This document shows, one piece after another, positions 23,735 to 36,068 of a stretch of DNA of 64,000 bases. The stretch covers positions 3,127,889 to 3,191,888 of the forward strand of contig NW_004624866.1 of NCBI RefSeq assembly GCF_000247695.1, in the 5' to 3' direction. This DNA is from Heterocephalus glaber. Its lineage: Eukaryota > Chordata > Mammalia > Rodentia > Bathyergidae. The number at the start of each line of letters is the position of its first letter. Within the stretch, counting starts at the first letter, position 1. The notes under the pieces were generated by a model that saw only the letters and a program-made list of their open reading frames with translations, was not told the DNA's origin and did no database searches. A program made the position numbers and the translations under genes.

Positions 23735-23915
23735 TCAAATGAATAGGTTTGGCATTGAAGCAAAGTAGCTCTTGGATTAAACCCTGTCTCTCCTAATTAC
23801 TAGTTATGTCACCTTGGTTAAGTCATGTACCCTCACTGGAAATATAAAACTTACCGGGAGGAGAGTTTGGAACAAGCATGTAAGGTGCCTGGCATGTCAT
23901 AAGTTCTCCATAATG
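23735..23915 (+). mobile_element. MIR SINE
   Basis: The order matches sense MIR: GGATTAAACCCTGTCTCTCC, ACTAGTTATGTCACCTTGG, TTAAGTCATGTACCCTCACT, and GGTGCCTGGCATGTCATAAG. It is an old tRNA-derived mammalian repeat. Confidence 0.75.
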
Positions 23916-26900
23916 GTGCTGTCATAGTGTAACCTCATGCCTCAGTACTCAAAGCCCATGGGATAACTAAGTCAGCACTCGGGTTAATTAATGCTTGGGT
24001 GGCCCTTTCTGGACAAGCTCATTTTGTCCTTCTTCAATAGTCTCCTCAAGGTGATAGTGGTGAATCTGAGCTAAGAAACAAGTCCTCACATGTTCCTCTA
24101 TGTCATCCAGTTTCTTCACCCCTGCTTCTGCTCCCATGAGAAACATTACCTTAACTTCCAGGTTCAGCATTCCCTGGGTGTTCTAAGATTTCTGGAGCCA
24201 GAGGTGCAATGCTGAGAGAAGTGATTCAAGGGAACAATGAGATAATAGCCAAGACTCTTTGGGTTATAACAGAAGAACCCTGAAACTAACTTACTCTTAC
24301 AAAAGAAAAACAATTAGAAATAGCTGTATCCAAAGATAAAAAAGTTCTAGGAGGACTTTGTTTTATCCCATCCTTGCCTTTGCTTCCCTCTCTATAGACT
24401 TATTCTCAGACAAGCCTTTTCCACATAGTGGCCCACATAGTTTTAGTATTTCATTTAAGTCTTTTGTCTAAAAAAATACAAAAGCAAAAATAAAGACAAA
24501 AGTTATCCGTCTCTTGTTTTGATGAAATATATATAACCAGTTTGATTTGGCTTGTTTGTCTGTGAACTAATAAATGTAAATAAGAAGAAGCTCAGATTTT
24601 GTATTCTGTTCCTTAGATATGTAGCATGAAGTCAGCTCAACCCAATACCAAAAAGTTAGAATGAAGGAGGGAGGCTTCTCTGAAATTTCCTTAACAGAGA
24701 CATAAATGGAGGCTGGATAGGAAAAAATAGTGGGTTGACTTCTAGTGGTCCTTTTAAGGCTCTGTCAAATTTTGTCATTAAGTCTTTAACTCTACTACTT
24801 ATGCCAGTACACAGTCTGGTAAAGTCTCTGATAAATAAAATTTCTTCATTCTATAGCCTTGAACCCTCTTTCAATAGATACCCATATCCAGTCCCTAAAA
24901 GGAAGAGGCAAAGTGTTATCTTACCAATACCTTACCTTCACTCCCTTTTCTCCTACTTTCCACGTTTCCTTTCATTGTTCTACACAAACTCCCCTGAGCC
25001 AAAAAAACAGAATGCCATTTCCCTGTACTTATTAACAATAGACACAAAAGAGGGCCGGTGGCCTTCCAATTCTGAAATTTTTAATCAATATTAATCTAGT
25101 TGGAGTTGATTCAGGGTTTGCTTCACAGCCTCATCACCATCCTCCTCCTCATCATCATCATCTCAGATGGTTAAATTCCCAGGGATAGATTCTAGCCTAT
25201 TGCATGTTAGGTCAGGCATAGAGGTTTACCTAAAGATCTAAGAAACATCTAAGGTCCTTCAGAGAGTAAATGGTGAGAACAATTGATTTCAGGAGTATAG
25301 ACTGTATGAGACAATGGTTACCATAACTAAGAATGAAACCCTGAAAAGGAGTTGTCATAGAGTTTCCCAATGTAAGAGGAATATAACACCAGAAAAATGG
25401 TTTAAAATATCTAGCATGTTTTATCACCTCTGTGCCGGTCTTCTATTCCCCTGGAGAAACAGAAACTAATGCAGTTTTCCAGGCTATTTTTTGACCTTCA
25501 GTAATAGAAGGCAAGGAATATGAGCTATATTTACTTTCACCTGACTCCTAAAATGTACTTTGAGGTATGACAGTAGATAAATAAGTACAAGAGAGACCTA
25601 GGGAGAAAATTCTCTCCTCCTCTGTGTTGTCAGAGATAACATTCCTGAGCCAAAGAGAAAAATTGAGCTCAGCCAGTGGAATATTTAACAAGGACTGCAT
25701 TTTATTTCCCAAAGGCTAAATTCCATTTACTTAGAAAAAGACTTAATCCATGATGTGATTGCTTTCATAGCAGTGTTCTTTTTTGCTGACCATGGTACAT
25801 GAATCAGAAACTTTATATATTACAGAGTCAAATTCAAATAGAGTGTAAGGAGTAATGGCAACAGAATTTGATATGACCTCCTCAGTCCGTTGGCTCTATT
25901 TACCACATGCTTCAAACAGGAACCCTCCCTCAAGTGGTCTAAACTTGGCAGTGCCTCCTCAATAGGGCTATTTTACAAGAAACAGAGAAGTACCCAACTA
26001 CGTTTCTCAGCTCTCTGATTATACCATGACTGTAAAGGCACAAACAAGTTTATTTACACATTAAAATATTGTCCAAATCAAAATAATGGAATTATTTAAT
26101 TTGATTGAATAATTTTTTTCCATCTTAGGAATCTCAGAATACAAATACTGATTGTTGCTTTAAAAGATATGAATTCCATTTAAATTTATTTCATAAAGAT
26201 AGAGGAAAAAAATAATAGTTCATAGAATGAATCAATTCTGTAGTTTTCTAGATAGAAAACTCCAAGAATAATAGAGAATTCCAAGACTGTATAAGCTCTA
26301 TTGCTTTAAAAGCATTTTCTCAATCAATAATTTGACAATTTATGTTCAACCTCAAGTTAATTATTAATTTATTAAAATTTATCAATATAATATACTGAAA
26401 ACATTTTACTTTTGATGGAAGATATAATCCCAAAATAGTAAATATGTACTTAAGAAAATGCTGATGGATATTATAAGTAACACCAGGAGAAGTTAAATTC
26501 TTGGCTATGTTTTCTCCTTGATTTTAAGAAAATCTCAGAGCCTTTTATGATCGACTCTTTGTTTTTACATAATATCTTAATCACATTAATTTTGAGGGCT
26601 TTTCCCCTTAAATGGAGCTGAAAGTATTACATGAATAGTTTGTCTCTTCCTTTTTTGGTCACTTGTATCTGTATGTATACATACAAAAAAGATTATTTTA
26701 ATCAAGTAAGATTCATTTCTCTAAGAGATGATTGATTACCAATTTCATATAAATCTGTTTTGGGCAGTGTAACTGGATTCAGAATCAAGATTTTAGTCAG
26801 TTGACCCAGTGCCCAAGTTTTAGTCCTTTGGTAAAATGCCCAAGCTAAAGAGCCATTTGAAATACATGTCTGAAAGCCCTAGGGATTTGGCAAAGCAACA

Positions 26901-27924
26901 AGATTGACAGCATGACACTTTCGTATAGATAAAAGAGGCAGAATAAAAAGATACATGTGGATGGCTTTCCATCCAAAACAGAATTTTAGTCTCAAGTGGA
27001 AGGCTAGCCAGTGCTTTCCCAGAGATACAAAGGAACTATCATCTCGCTCTGCTAAATGGAATCATTGTTTAATATACACAGATGCAAAACCACCAAACAC
27101 ACAAACTCATAGACCAACAGAGGAAATGATTAAATTCTAGCCCTAGGGAAACAACTTCATACACCCTCTTATTTTTATTTTATTTTGTTCTATCTTGGTT
27201 AATTTACACTTTGTAAAATTATACCCAGAGAGTCTTCTATGTCTTTCACAAAATCTCTGGTTAAATTGACAATGGATATGACATAGTTTAAATGTCTTGA
27301 TAGCAATAATGTGTTCTTTTTTTTTTAGTTGTTTGAATGGCTGATTGCCAGGAATCAGTCACATCACCATGTGGATAACCTAATATACAAATTTTTCCAA
27401 AAGAGAAACTGCATGACAAGATGATTAGTTACCAGTTACAAATGGTCCGTCCTTGTAGGCATAGAAAAACCCCAAGATGGAGATAGTGCTTCATGGTTTC
27501 TTAAATTGTGGTGATTTGAAACAGCCTATTAAGATTTTATTTTGCAATATGCTCTGGTTTTTACTAATTCACTTTATTTGCCTGAATTAGAATCCAATGA
27601 TTTCTGTGTGGTCTTTACCAATTCCCTGCAAATATTTTGTTTTTGTGTCTTTTGTTGTTGTTTATTAGATATTTAAATTTAATCAACTGAACTCAGTATT
27701 TTTATGTAACTTTATTAAATTAAAATAGAATATAACAATATGAACATTTCTCTAAATAAGATTTTAGCTGTCTCCAAAGATTTTGATAAATTCTTTAATG
27801 TAATTTTTGGAAAAATTACTTGTGACATTTTTTCCGCTTCAGTATTAGTACTATTTAAATTAGGGAGCTGAGGGGGAAAATGGCATAAAATAAAGTAAAA
27901 ATAAATAAATAAATTCAGGGTTTT
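23916..27924. other. Unique AT-rich DNA, no gene seen
   Basis: No exon or RNA gene was recognised. Contents include a (CTC/ATC)n tract at 25128-25162 and a very AT-rich, T/A-run-rich segment at 26050-26720. Open frames here have no known motif. Confidence 0.5.
25128..25162. repeat. (ATC)/(CTC) trinucleotide tract
   Basis: Short CATCACCATCCTCCTCCTCA followed by repeated ATC units. Simple sequence repeat. Confidence 0.8.
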
Positions 27925-28086
27925 AGCTGGGCATGGTGACACATGCCTGTAATCTCAGCACTCATGAGGCTAGGCAGGAAGATTATTATGAGTTTAAGGC
28001 CAGCCTGGGCTGCATAATGAATTCAATGCCAGGTGGAATTGAATAGAGAGACCCTGTCTCAAATAAATAAATAAATAAATAAATAA
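27925..28086 (+). mobile_element. B1-like SINE with (AAAT)n tail
   Basis: GCTGGGCATGGTGACACATG, CCTGTAATCTCAGCACTCA, AAGGCCAGCCTGGGCTGCA and ACCCTGTCTCAAATAAATAA are the 7SL-type landmarks in order. The tail is a tetranucleotide microsatellite. Confidence 0.93.
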
Positions 28087-29933
28087 AGGTGTGAACATAT
28101 GTTGCTGATTAAATTATTGTTAATTTAATTTTTATGTAAAAAATTTTATTTTTACTTAGGTCTAATACAAATATGGGAAGCAGAAATTAGAATGGCCCAG
28201 TCTATTGACCTATAATAAAGTAAACATGCCCATGTTTTCACAACTCATAACAAAACACAGCATCAAAATATTCTCCTGCTCTTCCTTCAGAAGTCACTTA
28301 CTTTTACCTGTTTTTGAATAAACAAATTGAATGTATATAAATTTAATCACAGAACACATATATGTACCCATATACAGTATGTATTTTATGTACAAATTAA
28401 ATATATACATATTTATTTATCTGGATTCTTTTGATTGATACCAGTTGTTGCCCTAAACTATACTTTGTTATTTTTCAGTGCTTCATATTTTTATGTTGCA
28501 TGATAATAACAAAGTATATTTATTATGATATTAATGAGCATTTCTACTTTTCCTCTTTTGGAAATATTCAAATAATATTCAATCAGTGCTATTCTTATAT
28601 ATTGGTAATATTCAAATATAAATATTTATATATCTGCATGCAATTTGTGTGTGAATAAATAATAAATTTATGTGTGCATAAATTTATTTTGGATGTATAT
28701 CTAGGAGTAAAATGATCAGACAACTTTCATAGAAAGTGCTAAAATATTTTCCATGTGATGGTTAATACACTGCATTCAGCAATGGATAAGTTATCCCTTT
28801 ACTCTTTATTTTCACAATCACTTTGTATTTTCAGTTTTAAACAATTTTTATTATTCTGAAAAATATGTAATATTATCCTATGGCATTTTTTGTTTACATT
28901 TCTCAGATGACTTAGTGAAGAGTAAGCCTGAACATTTTCAGATGTTTCTATAATGTTTGAGTATTCTGTTTTTTAAATTTTTTGTTCAATTTTGCTCAAT
29001 TTTTATTAGTTGAGCTCTGTTTTTGTTCTTGATTTGTGGGTATGGAGGGTAAAGTCCTTTTTCTGTTATACTTTTGCAAATATATTCTCCCATTGTGACT
29101 TTGGTTTTTACTCTGTTCATGATGTCTTTTGATGAAGAGAATGCCTGGATCCTAATATATTCCTTCTCATCAATATTTTTTATGTGGCTTATACTTTTTA
29201 AAACATTATCTACTTCATGAGTGTGAAGATAATTTTCTATTTGTATCACTAGGATGCTTTATTGTATCATGCTTAGAAATGAGGTCCAAGTCAGTTCCCA
29301 CCTTTCCTTCCAAATAGCCTGTGGACTGAACACCATTAACTGACAGTACCATTACTTCCTGACTTCTGGGTGGTGCCACCTGCACTGTAAATGAGATGCT
29401 CATATATGTGTAGATCTGTTCTTGTTTAAGTGGTCTCCATCTTGTTCTCACACCACACTAAATGCTATTTAATTTCTACATCTTATGTTTACTAGGATAA
29501 CTTCGAAAATATTTTATATAATAAGTTCTCTTCTTTATTTTCTTTTTCACCTCCTTACATTCCATGAACATATTACAAGCAACTTGCCAAATTTCAACAA
29601 ATTTTTTGGAAGTTTGTTTGAATTGCTTGAGTCTAACAATCAGTTTAAGTAGAGTGGGTATACAATCTCGACATAGCCCATCCCTCTATTTAGATTTGCA
29701 TCCATTTCTTTTTATGTTTTGTAGTTATCTATATAGACATTTTGCACATCTTTTTATCATTTTGTTCCCACAGAATTGATGATCACTAATCTGTGTTTTT
29801 AAAATTTTAATTTACTGTTTGTTATTAATATATGAGTAAAACTGTGACCATGAATCTGCTAACTTTGCTATATATACATTCATTTTTTTCTATATACATA
29901 ATCATATTGCTTTCCAATAATGAATTTTATTCT

Positions 29934-30412
29934 TGCCTTAGTTACTTTTCTTATTGTTGAAACAAAATACCAGACACCTAAAGTTAAAAGAGGGAAGGTT
30001 TATTTCAGCTCACAGTTTGTAGAAGTTTCAGTCTTTATTTGCCTGGTTCCAAGGCAGGGGACATGGCAGAGGGACATCACAGAGGAGAAACAGTTCATGG
30101 TGTGGCAAGTAGAAGGCAGTGAGCAGCAATCAGTAGTCAGCAGAAACAGCAGTGAAGCAAGCCTCTCTTTTCCTTTTATTCTATCCAGGCCACAAGCATT
30201 CTGGGTAGTGCCACCCACATACAACATGGAGCTTCTGTCTTCAGTAAATCCATTCAGCCACTCCCAGATCTAAGCTAATTCCAATCAGTGAATTAATTTA
30301 GTAGCACACACCCTTAATCCCAATATCACACACTCCATATTCAGTCATCTCCCAAAACTCCACCTATGAATGCCTGAGGCTTTCAGGGGATGTCTAGATA
30401 CAAGCCACAACA
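29934..30412 (-). mobile_element. MaLR-type LTR, antisense, inserted in L1
   Basis: The plus strand runs TGCCTTAGTTACTTTTCTTA to CAAGCCACAACA, the reverse complement of a TGTTGTGGCTTG...-type LTR. Landmarks are AAGGTTTATTTCAGCTCACA, GAGGAGAAACAGTTCATGG and AATGCCTGAGGCTTTCAGGGG. It is the same family as 33128-33294 and 58135-58655. L1 homology continues on both sides. Confidence 0.8.
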
Positions 30413-31815
30413 CTGTCTAATTTTTTTTTTTGTCTTGCATTACTGTATTCCCTAGGACTTCGGAATGTTATACTGAAGAGATGACAAAATTCAGGTGCAA
30501 TACCATTCAATACTTTGGTATTAAGTAAAATACTTACTAAATATGTGAGGAGAAACTCTAGAAAGATTAAGAAAATTCCTTTCTGTTACAAGTTTAGTAA
30601 GCTCTTTTATCATGAATAGATATTAAATTTGTTAAATGAATTTCATTCATCTTCTGTGCCAATCACATGGGTTTTTAATCCTTTATAAATAGACTGAAAA
30701 ACATCCTGTCTTATAATGTGTCATCATTTTTATACATTGCTATCATTATTATTTTACCATTTTGAATATATATTTGTGAGTGCAGTTGATTTTCCCATAA
30801 TTTCCTTAAAAAGTTTTAGTATGAGGCTATGTAGTCTCATGTAATGGTATAGCAAGATTTATCTTTGTTTTATTCTCTAGAAAAGTTTACATAAGATTGG
30901 TTTTATTTCTTAGTATTTGACACAATTCATTAACATAACCATAGAGGTCTGCTATTTTTCTTGTGGAAATATTTTTTATTATAGATTCAGTTTCTTTTAT
31001 AATTTGAAAGTAAGTTTTCCTTGTAGATTTTTAAACATTGTGCTGTTTTAAGAATTTATTGGTTTATAGTGTATATTCTTATTGATATTTTTATAGCTAT
31101 TTCATCTGTAATGATATTGCCTTTTAATAAGTTCTCTCAGATAACTAGAATTGTTTTGAATTCCTTTTGAATTAAAATTTTTATCAAAACTAAATGTCTT
31201 TTTACATATCCAGAATGCTTTTTGTCTTAAATTCTACTTTGACTAATAACAATCTTGTTTAACAGTATTTTCTGTAACATTTTTACCCGTTTTGCATTCC
31301 TAAAACTAAAGCACATATCTTGTAAATTGGGCAGTTATTTTTTTGTTTCTATTCAGTCTATAAGCTTTTCCTTTCATGCAGTTTTGTTCTTTCATATTTA
31401 ATGATGTTAGTAATGCACGTGTTTTTAAATTTACATTAAAGTTTCTTTCCTATTTCTTTGAAATGCTTTATTTTTATTTTCCCTCATTTATATCCTTTTT
31501 GAATAGATTTTTTAAATTTAAATTTTAAGAAATATTCCATTTTCCCCATTTACTAACTGGATATACATACAACACATAGTACTTCTTTCAGAAGTTATTC
31601 TAAAGACTATAACTCTCCACATTCTAGTAAAAATTAATATTCTTTCTACTTTCCAGACAATATAAACACTTAGAACACTTAGACCATTTTTGATCTCTCT
31701 ATAACATATGGTATTATTTTTATTTTATTTTATCTCTTTAAATGTTCTATGCATCATTATTAACATAGCTTTGTACATACAGTATTCATTTAGCTATACC
31801 AAGCCATGACACTTC

Positions 31816-31923
31816 ATTGCTTTTGATTTTTTATTTTTCTGGTACCAGGAATTGAACTCAGGACCTTGCACTTGCCAGGCAGGTGCAGTACTATTGAGCT
31901 AAATCCACAGATCTATTGCTTTT
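31816..31923 (-). mobile_element. tRNA-derived SINE, antisense, 9-bp target duplication
   Basis: GGTACCAGGAATTGAACTCA through CTATTGAGCTAAATCCACAG. ATTGCTTTT flanks it at 31816-31824 and 31915-31923. It lies inside the L1 relic. Confidence 0.9.
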
Positions 31924-32578
31924 CATTCCTTCTCACACATTCCAGTTAGTAGCTGAGAATGTTTTTCTTATGTGTAATGACAACTTCTTTGCTTCTGTGT
32001 GTGTCTGTTGCTGATTAATTCTTTCAGTTTATATTTGTCTGAAAATGTCTTCAGAAATAATAGAATTCTAAACAGGCAAGTATTTTCTTTCCTATTGGGA
32101 AGAATGCCATTCCATTGTCTTTTGGCTGCCATTGTTTCTGACAAGTAATCAGCTCCTTCTCCAGATTTTATTTCTGTTATTTCAGAGGCCTCTTTTCAAT
32201 TTCTCTTTCTTCAATATTAATTAAATAAGCTTGACAAATAATTAAATAAATTGTCATTAATAAAATCCTTAGCAGTTTTCATTTTCCAATATAATATAGT
32301 GTCCAATACAGTAATTTAAAAGTGTACATCTGTTTATTCTAATATGTATTTATTGATTCTCTTGTTTTGTCGATATATTGTTTTGTTTCCTGTACACAGT
32401 AAAACCTCATATTGTGAGAAACTTGTTCTGCAAGATTTCTGCAAGATGAGCAAATATTTCCAACAAATTTAAACTTGATAAATTAGCAATGTCTTGTAAT
32501 ACAAGTAGTATGTGATGTTAAAAGTCTCATGATGAACTGAGCCAGTAGTTCTCTCTCTCTCTCTTTCTTATTGAGAGA

Positions 32579-32863
32579 TTGTGGGTGATCATCTTCCAAG
32601 AGCATCAGGTTATGGAGGAGAGTTCTTCTGAAGATGGGGAGGAGAAAAAGGCAGAGGAAACCCTCACTTCAATTGAAATTATAAAGATGTGTAAAATGTG
32701 GGAAATAGAGCAAAATTTTGTAGAAAACTACAACCCCAGTAAGGCTGTAGCAGTTCAAGTGATGAATCTGTTTAATGACAATGCAAAGTCACATTTCCGT
32801 GAAATCCTCAAAAGCAGGCAAAAGCAAGTGTCATTGGATAGGTTCTTTATTAAAGTTGCATGA
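32579..32863 (+). pseudogene. Tigger transposase C-terminal fragment
   Basis: An open stretch of about 94 codons to TGA reads with Glu-rich text (ESSSEDGEEKKAEE) and then KAVAVQVMNLFNDNAKSHF and REILKSRQKQVSLDRFFIK. This is the conserved tail of Tigger/TIGD-type pogo transposases, lying beyond the DDE domain. The helix-turn-helix and catalytic parts are missing and no ATG start is evident in context, so this is a fossil. That the frame stays open is probably chance or relative youth. Domesticated TIGD genes share the tail, but the inverted repeats around it show this copy belongs to a transposon. Confidence 0.88.
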
Positions 32864-33115
32864 AAAGAAAAAGATTCCGTTGAGCCAATAGATACTTGTG
32901 ATTCCATTAGTGATAGTGAAAGTGGTCCTACAAAATAACCCTCCTCTTTCTTGTCTCCCTCACACTAGTCACAAAGGTTTTCAAAGGTAAGTGCAGATTG
33001 ATTTGTTTATTTTTGTTTACATTTTTTATTTTCTGCATTATGTTGTGTTATATTACAGTGTTGTAATCATTTTTATATGAATATTTTTGGTTTGTGGAAC
33101 AAATCATCTGAGTTT

Positions 33116-33306
33116 CCATTATTTCTTTTCTTCTCTCTTTTTGTTTTTTTTTTAAGAGGGAAGGTTTATTTACCTCACAATCTGTAGGAGTTTCAGTTCA
33201 TAATCAGCTGGCTCAGAGCGACACATGGCAGAGGGACTTCACAGAGGAGAAACAGTTTATTGTATGTTGGAGACAGAAAAGGCAACAAAGGACCCCATTA
33301 TTTCTT
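33116..33306 (-). mobile_element. MaLR LTR fragment with poly(A) and 12-bp target duplication
   Basis: CCATTATTTCTT occurs at 33116-33127 and 33295-33306. The insert, on the minus strand, is an LTR fragment of the 29934/58135 family that ends AATAAACCTTCCCTCTT and then an A-rich run (T run at about 33142-33153 on the plus strand). A poly(A) directly after the LTR polyadenylation signal plus a long target duplication means an LTR-initiated or LTR-terminated RNA was copied by L1 machinery. Ordinary LTR integration gives about 5-bp duplications and no poly(A). Confidence 0.85.
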
Positions 33307-33474
33307 ATAGAGAAATTAGCTTTGATATACAAGTGCTTTGGTTTACAAGCATGATTCTGGAATGAATTACGTTCGCAAACCAAGGTTTTACTGTACTTGA
33401 TTATTTTTATTTGAGTGCAAGATAAGATATATGAGAAATTATAGAGACAATTTGAGGGTCTGCATCCTCTACAG

Positions 33475-33712
33475 CAAGGACTGGCTTACTTTTTCTGAAA
33501 AAAAAACATATGGTAAATTTTATTGACTTTGCAGGCCATATGATCTGTGTTGTAGCTACTCAGCTTTGCCATTGTTGTCTTAAACTTGCCATAGGCAGTA
33601 TGGAAATGACTAAAAGAGCCTAAATATGTTCCAATAGAACTTTATTTTTTTAAAAATCAGTAAACTGGATTTGGTTTTATGGCAGTAGTTTGCAGATACC
33701 TGTTCTAGAGAG
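33475..33712 (+). mobile_element. Non-autonomous hAT-type DNA transposon
   Basis: GGCTTACTTTTTCTGAAAA, TTGCAGGCCATATGATCTGTG, CTACTCAGCTTTGCCATTGT, GTTCCAATAGAACTTTATTTT and TAGTTTGCAGATACCTG follow, in order, a common mammalian element whose ends read CAGGGGTCGGCAAAC. It lies just outside the Tigger. Confidence 0.75.
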
Positions 33713-34782
33713 GATTGAGTTTGACTTCTGGTAAGTGGATAATCAAAGAGTGCCAGCAATCTGATGACACCTATTACCACCCTGAATAGATAGAATTTAA
33801 AGCTGAACTGCTGTTCTCTTAAAGGATGATCTGTATCTAGTTCCTCTAAACCTGTAGAGTTTAGGACATGATGTGCTAAACTTACTGCTATTTGAATCTG
33901 ATAATTCTTTGTTGTGTTAGGCTAGTCTGTGCAATGCAGAATGTTTAGTAGCAACCGTGGCCTCCACCCTTTTATGCAGTAACATACATTACTTCCCAGT
34001 TGGAAAACCTAACTTAGGGAGATGAAACTTCCTCTAGTTGAAAACTACAGAATTGAAACATAGATCATCAAGATAACCTGGGAATCATTTAGTTGTTAGA
34101 CCTGAACCCCATTTTTTTGTTCTCCTGTAGCCATGACCATGAAAACTCTGCTCAAATTCTCAACTTTCAGCCATCTCTTCAAAATTATGATGATTACTTG
34201 AGAGTGAAGTGCTCCCAAATGTTGATACTATCTTTTTCAATTTTCTTCTCCCCGGTCTTGGAACACTGTTTTTATCTTGTGTACCTTTTCTGGTTTCTAG
34301 TTTAGATCTTTTCTCCAAAAGCTTAATAGTCTTAGCACTGTAAGTAGAATCACCATTATAAGATATTTTAATGGACATTTTTCCTAAAATAGTTCCATGA
34401 ATAAGAAAAATACCTTAATTTCACTAGTGTTATTTAGCTTTGTCTTCAGGTAGATATAATTTGCAGTGGTGAAAAAAGTATTGCTATATTTTTTTAGTAT
34501 ATTTTAAATAGATCTCAGTTATGTTAAACATGAAATTTCACTTAGCAGAACTTTTCTATGTACAGTAATCAGTTAATTCTAGAGATTATCAAATTTAAAA
34601 TTAAATAATCTTATTCGGTGCCAAAATGGAAAGCCATAATATTTTCAAATTGACTTTGAAAAGCCTATAGTGTAAATAAATCAAAATAATTTATTTGCTA
34701 GTCATAATCTAGTACTAAATTAAAACAAATAGATCATTTAAGGATATTAGATTTTTGATGGACAAAAATGATTTATATAAAA

Positions 34783-34890
34783 TTTTGTTTTTGTTTTTGT
34801 TTTTTGGGTTTTTTTGGTACTGGGGATGGAACTCGGGTGCTTGCACTTGCACAACAGGTGGCCAAACCACTGAGCTACATCCCTGGCCCT
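34783..34890 (-). mobile_element. tRNA-derived SINE, antisense
   Basis: (GTTTTT)n tail, GGTACTGGGGATGGAAC, then CCACTGAGCTACATCCCTGG. Same family as the other GGTACC copies, with one base changed in the terminal motif. Confidence 0.9.
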
Positions 34891-35069
34891 TTATGAAGTT
34901 ATTAAGAAAAGTTAAGCTTGTCTTTGCTTAGGATAGTGCCAATTAATTTGTTAAAGTGTTTTAATTATGTGATTCTCAGAGATTGTATGGTTGGTGTACC
35001 TGGTTCTTTTATTTAAAAAACATCTATATGACCAAAGTATATTGATGTAGTCTTTCTGAGGCACTATAA
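34891..35069. other. Short unique spacer
   Basis: Nothing recognised. Confidence 0.5.
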
Positions 35070-35230
35070 AATAATTGTCAGCAAATGTTTATGAACACAT
35101 ATTTTATGCAAGGAATTGCATTTTTGTATTTTACATTTATTATCTTGAGTAATCCTTATAGTAAGCAGTTGACATTGGTTCTGTTGTTATTCCCAAAGCT
35201 CAGATGAGAAACTAGATTTATATATCCATT
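35070..35230 (-). mobile_element. MIR-like SINE, antisense
   Basis: AAATGTTTATGAACACATATTT, TATTTTACATTTATTATCTTG and TTATTCCCAAAGCTCAGATG, then AGAAACTAGATT, match the antisense MIR order. Diverged. Confidence 0.6.
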
Positions 35231-35949
35231 ATAAATACACATGTACTTCCCACATTTGATATATTATGATTGAAAGTTAGAATTGGAGATTTGACATGAT
35301 GAATTCCATTTAACTTACAAAATTATTCTTAAACTAATTCAGTTGTATGTAACTTTGTAAAATCTTATAATACATTTGAAAATAACACTGTAAATCATCT
35401 TGGTCAGTTATGCTTTATATCACCATTTTCCTCAAATGTTTGGATATCCCCGTATATCCAAACTTAAAACTACTTATATCTTCTTATTGCCTATAAGAAG
35501 ACTTTTAGTCAATCTATGTCAAAGTAGCTCATATATCCCCTTAGTCAGATTTGCTTTCCCTAAACTATATATTTTTCAAAATTCTCTCCTATGGCTGCTC
35601 CTAAGTATTCAACCCTTGCTGTAATTTTGTGCCTGAATTTTAACTAAGTCAGAAGAAAAATAATTACATTGTTAAATATTTTAATAATCACCTCTAAAGA
35701 AATGAATTCACCAATTTCCAGAAATCAAATTGAGAAATTATAAAATTATATGTTTGAAAAGTCTATTTGTTCCTTAACAAATTTTATAACAGAAGCCACT
35801 AAAAGTAATGTATGTGTTTTAAGTGACTAATATATTCTCATGGTACAAAATTTAAAAGTATACATCCCATCTTTTATCCAGATAGAGATTTTTTTCTCTC
35901 TAGATTATACTTCTGGAAATCAGACAAACAGAAATAAGTAAAGTAAATA

Positions 35950-36068
35950 GGAGGATTATTCATTTTTGTTGTTGCTGTTCTGTTTTGGTACTGGGGATGG
36001 AACTCAAGACCTCACTCTTCCCAGGCAGATGCTGTGCCACTGAGCTACGACCCTGGCCCTGGGAGGAT
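35950..36068 (-). mobile_element. tRNA-derived SINE, antisense, 7-bp target duplication
   Basis: TTTTGGTACTGGGGATGGAAC through CACTGAGCTACGACCCTGG. GGAGGAT flanks it at 35950-35956 and 36062-36068. Confidence 0.9.

Larger units (their letters stand above)
28600..32300 (-). mobile_element. Long degenerate LINE-1, antisense, with later insertions
   Basis: On the minus strand the frame at 28986-29249 reads SSSKDIMNRVKTK and ICKSITEKGLY, recognisable as the C-terminal part of L1 ORF2. At 29570-29770 CATCCATTTCTTTTTATG and TTGCACATCTTTTTATCA are antisense ORF2 text. At 30600-30650 TTATCATGAATAGATATTAAA matches the antisense reverse-transcriptase region. At 32100-32150 CCATTCCATTGTCTTTTGGC is another L1 hallmark. 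All frames are broken. An antisense MaLR LTR (29934-30412) and a SINE (about 31825-31914) are inserted. The element is dead, and its ends are approximate. Confidence 0.75.
32397..33393 (+). mobile_element. Internally deleted Tigger (pogo-type) DNA transposon
   Basis: CAGTAAAACC at 32397-32406 and its exact reverse complement GGTTTTACTG at 33384-33393 are the tips of the terminal inverted repeats. The 3' arm further contains AATTACGTTCGCAAACCAAG, typical of Tigger. The flanks are CA (from TA) and TA, consistent with TA target-site use. Only the last part of the transposase remains (32579-32863). The catalytic DDE region is gone. An LTR fragment (33128-33294) is inserted near the 3' end. Confidence 0.9.
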
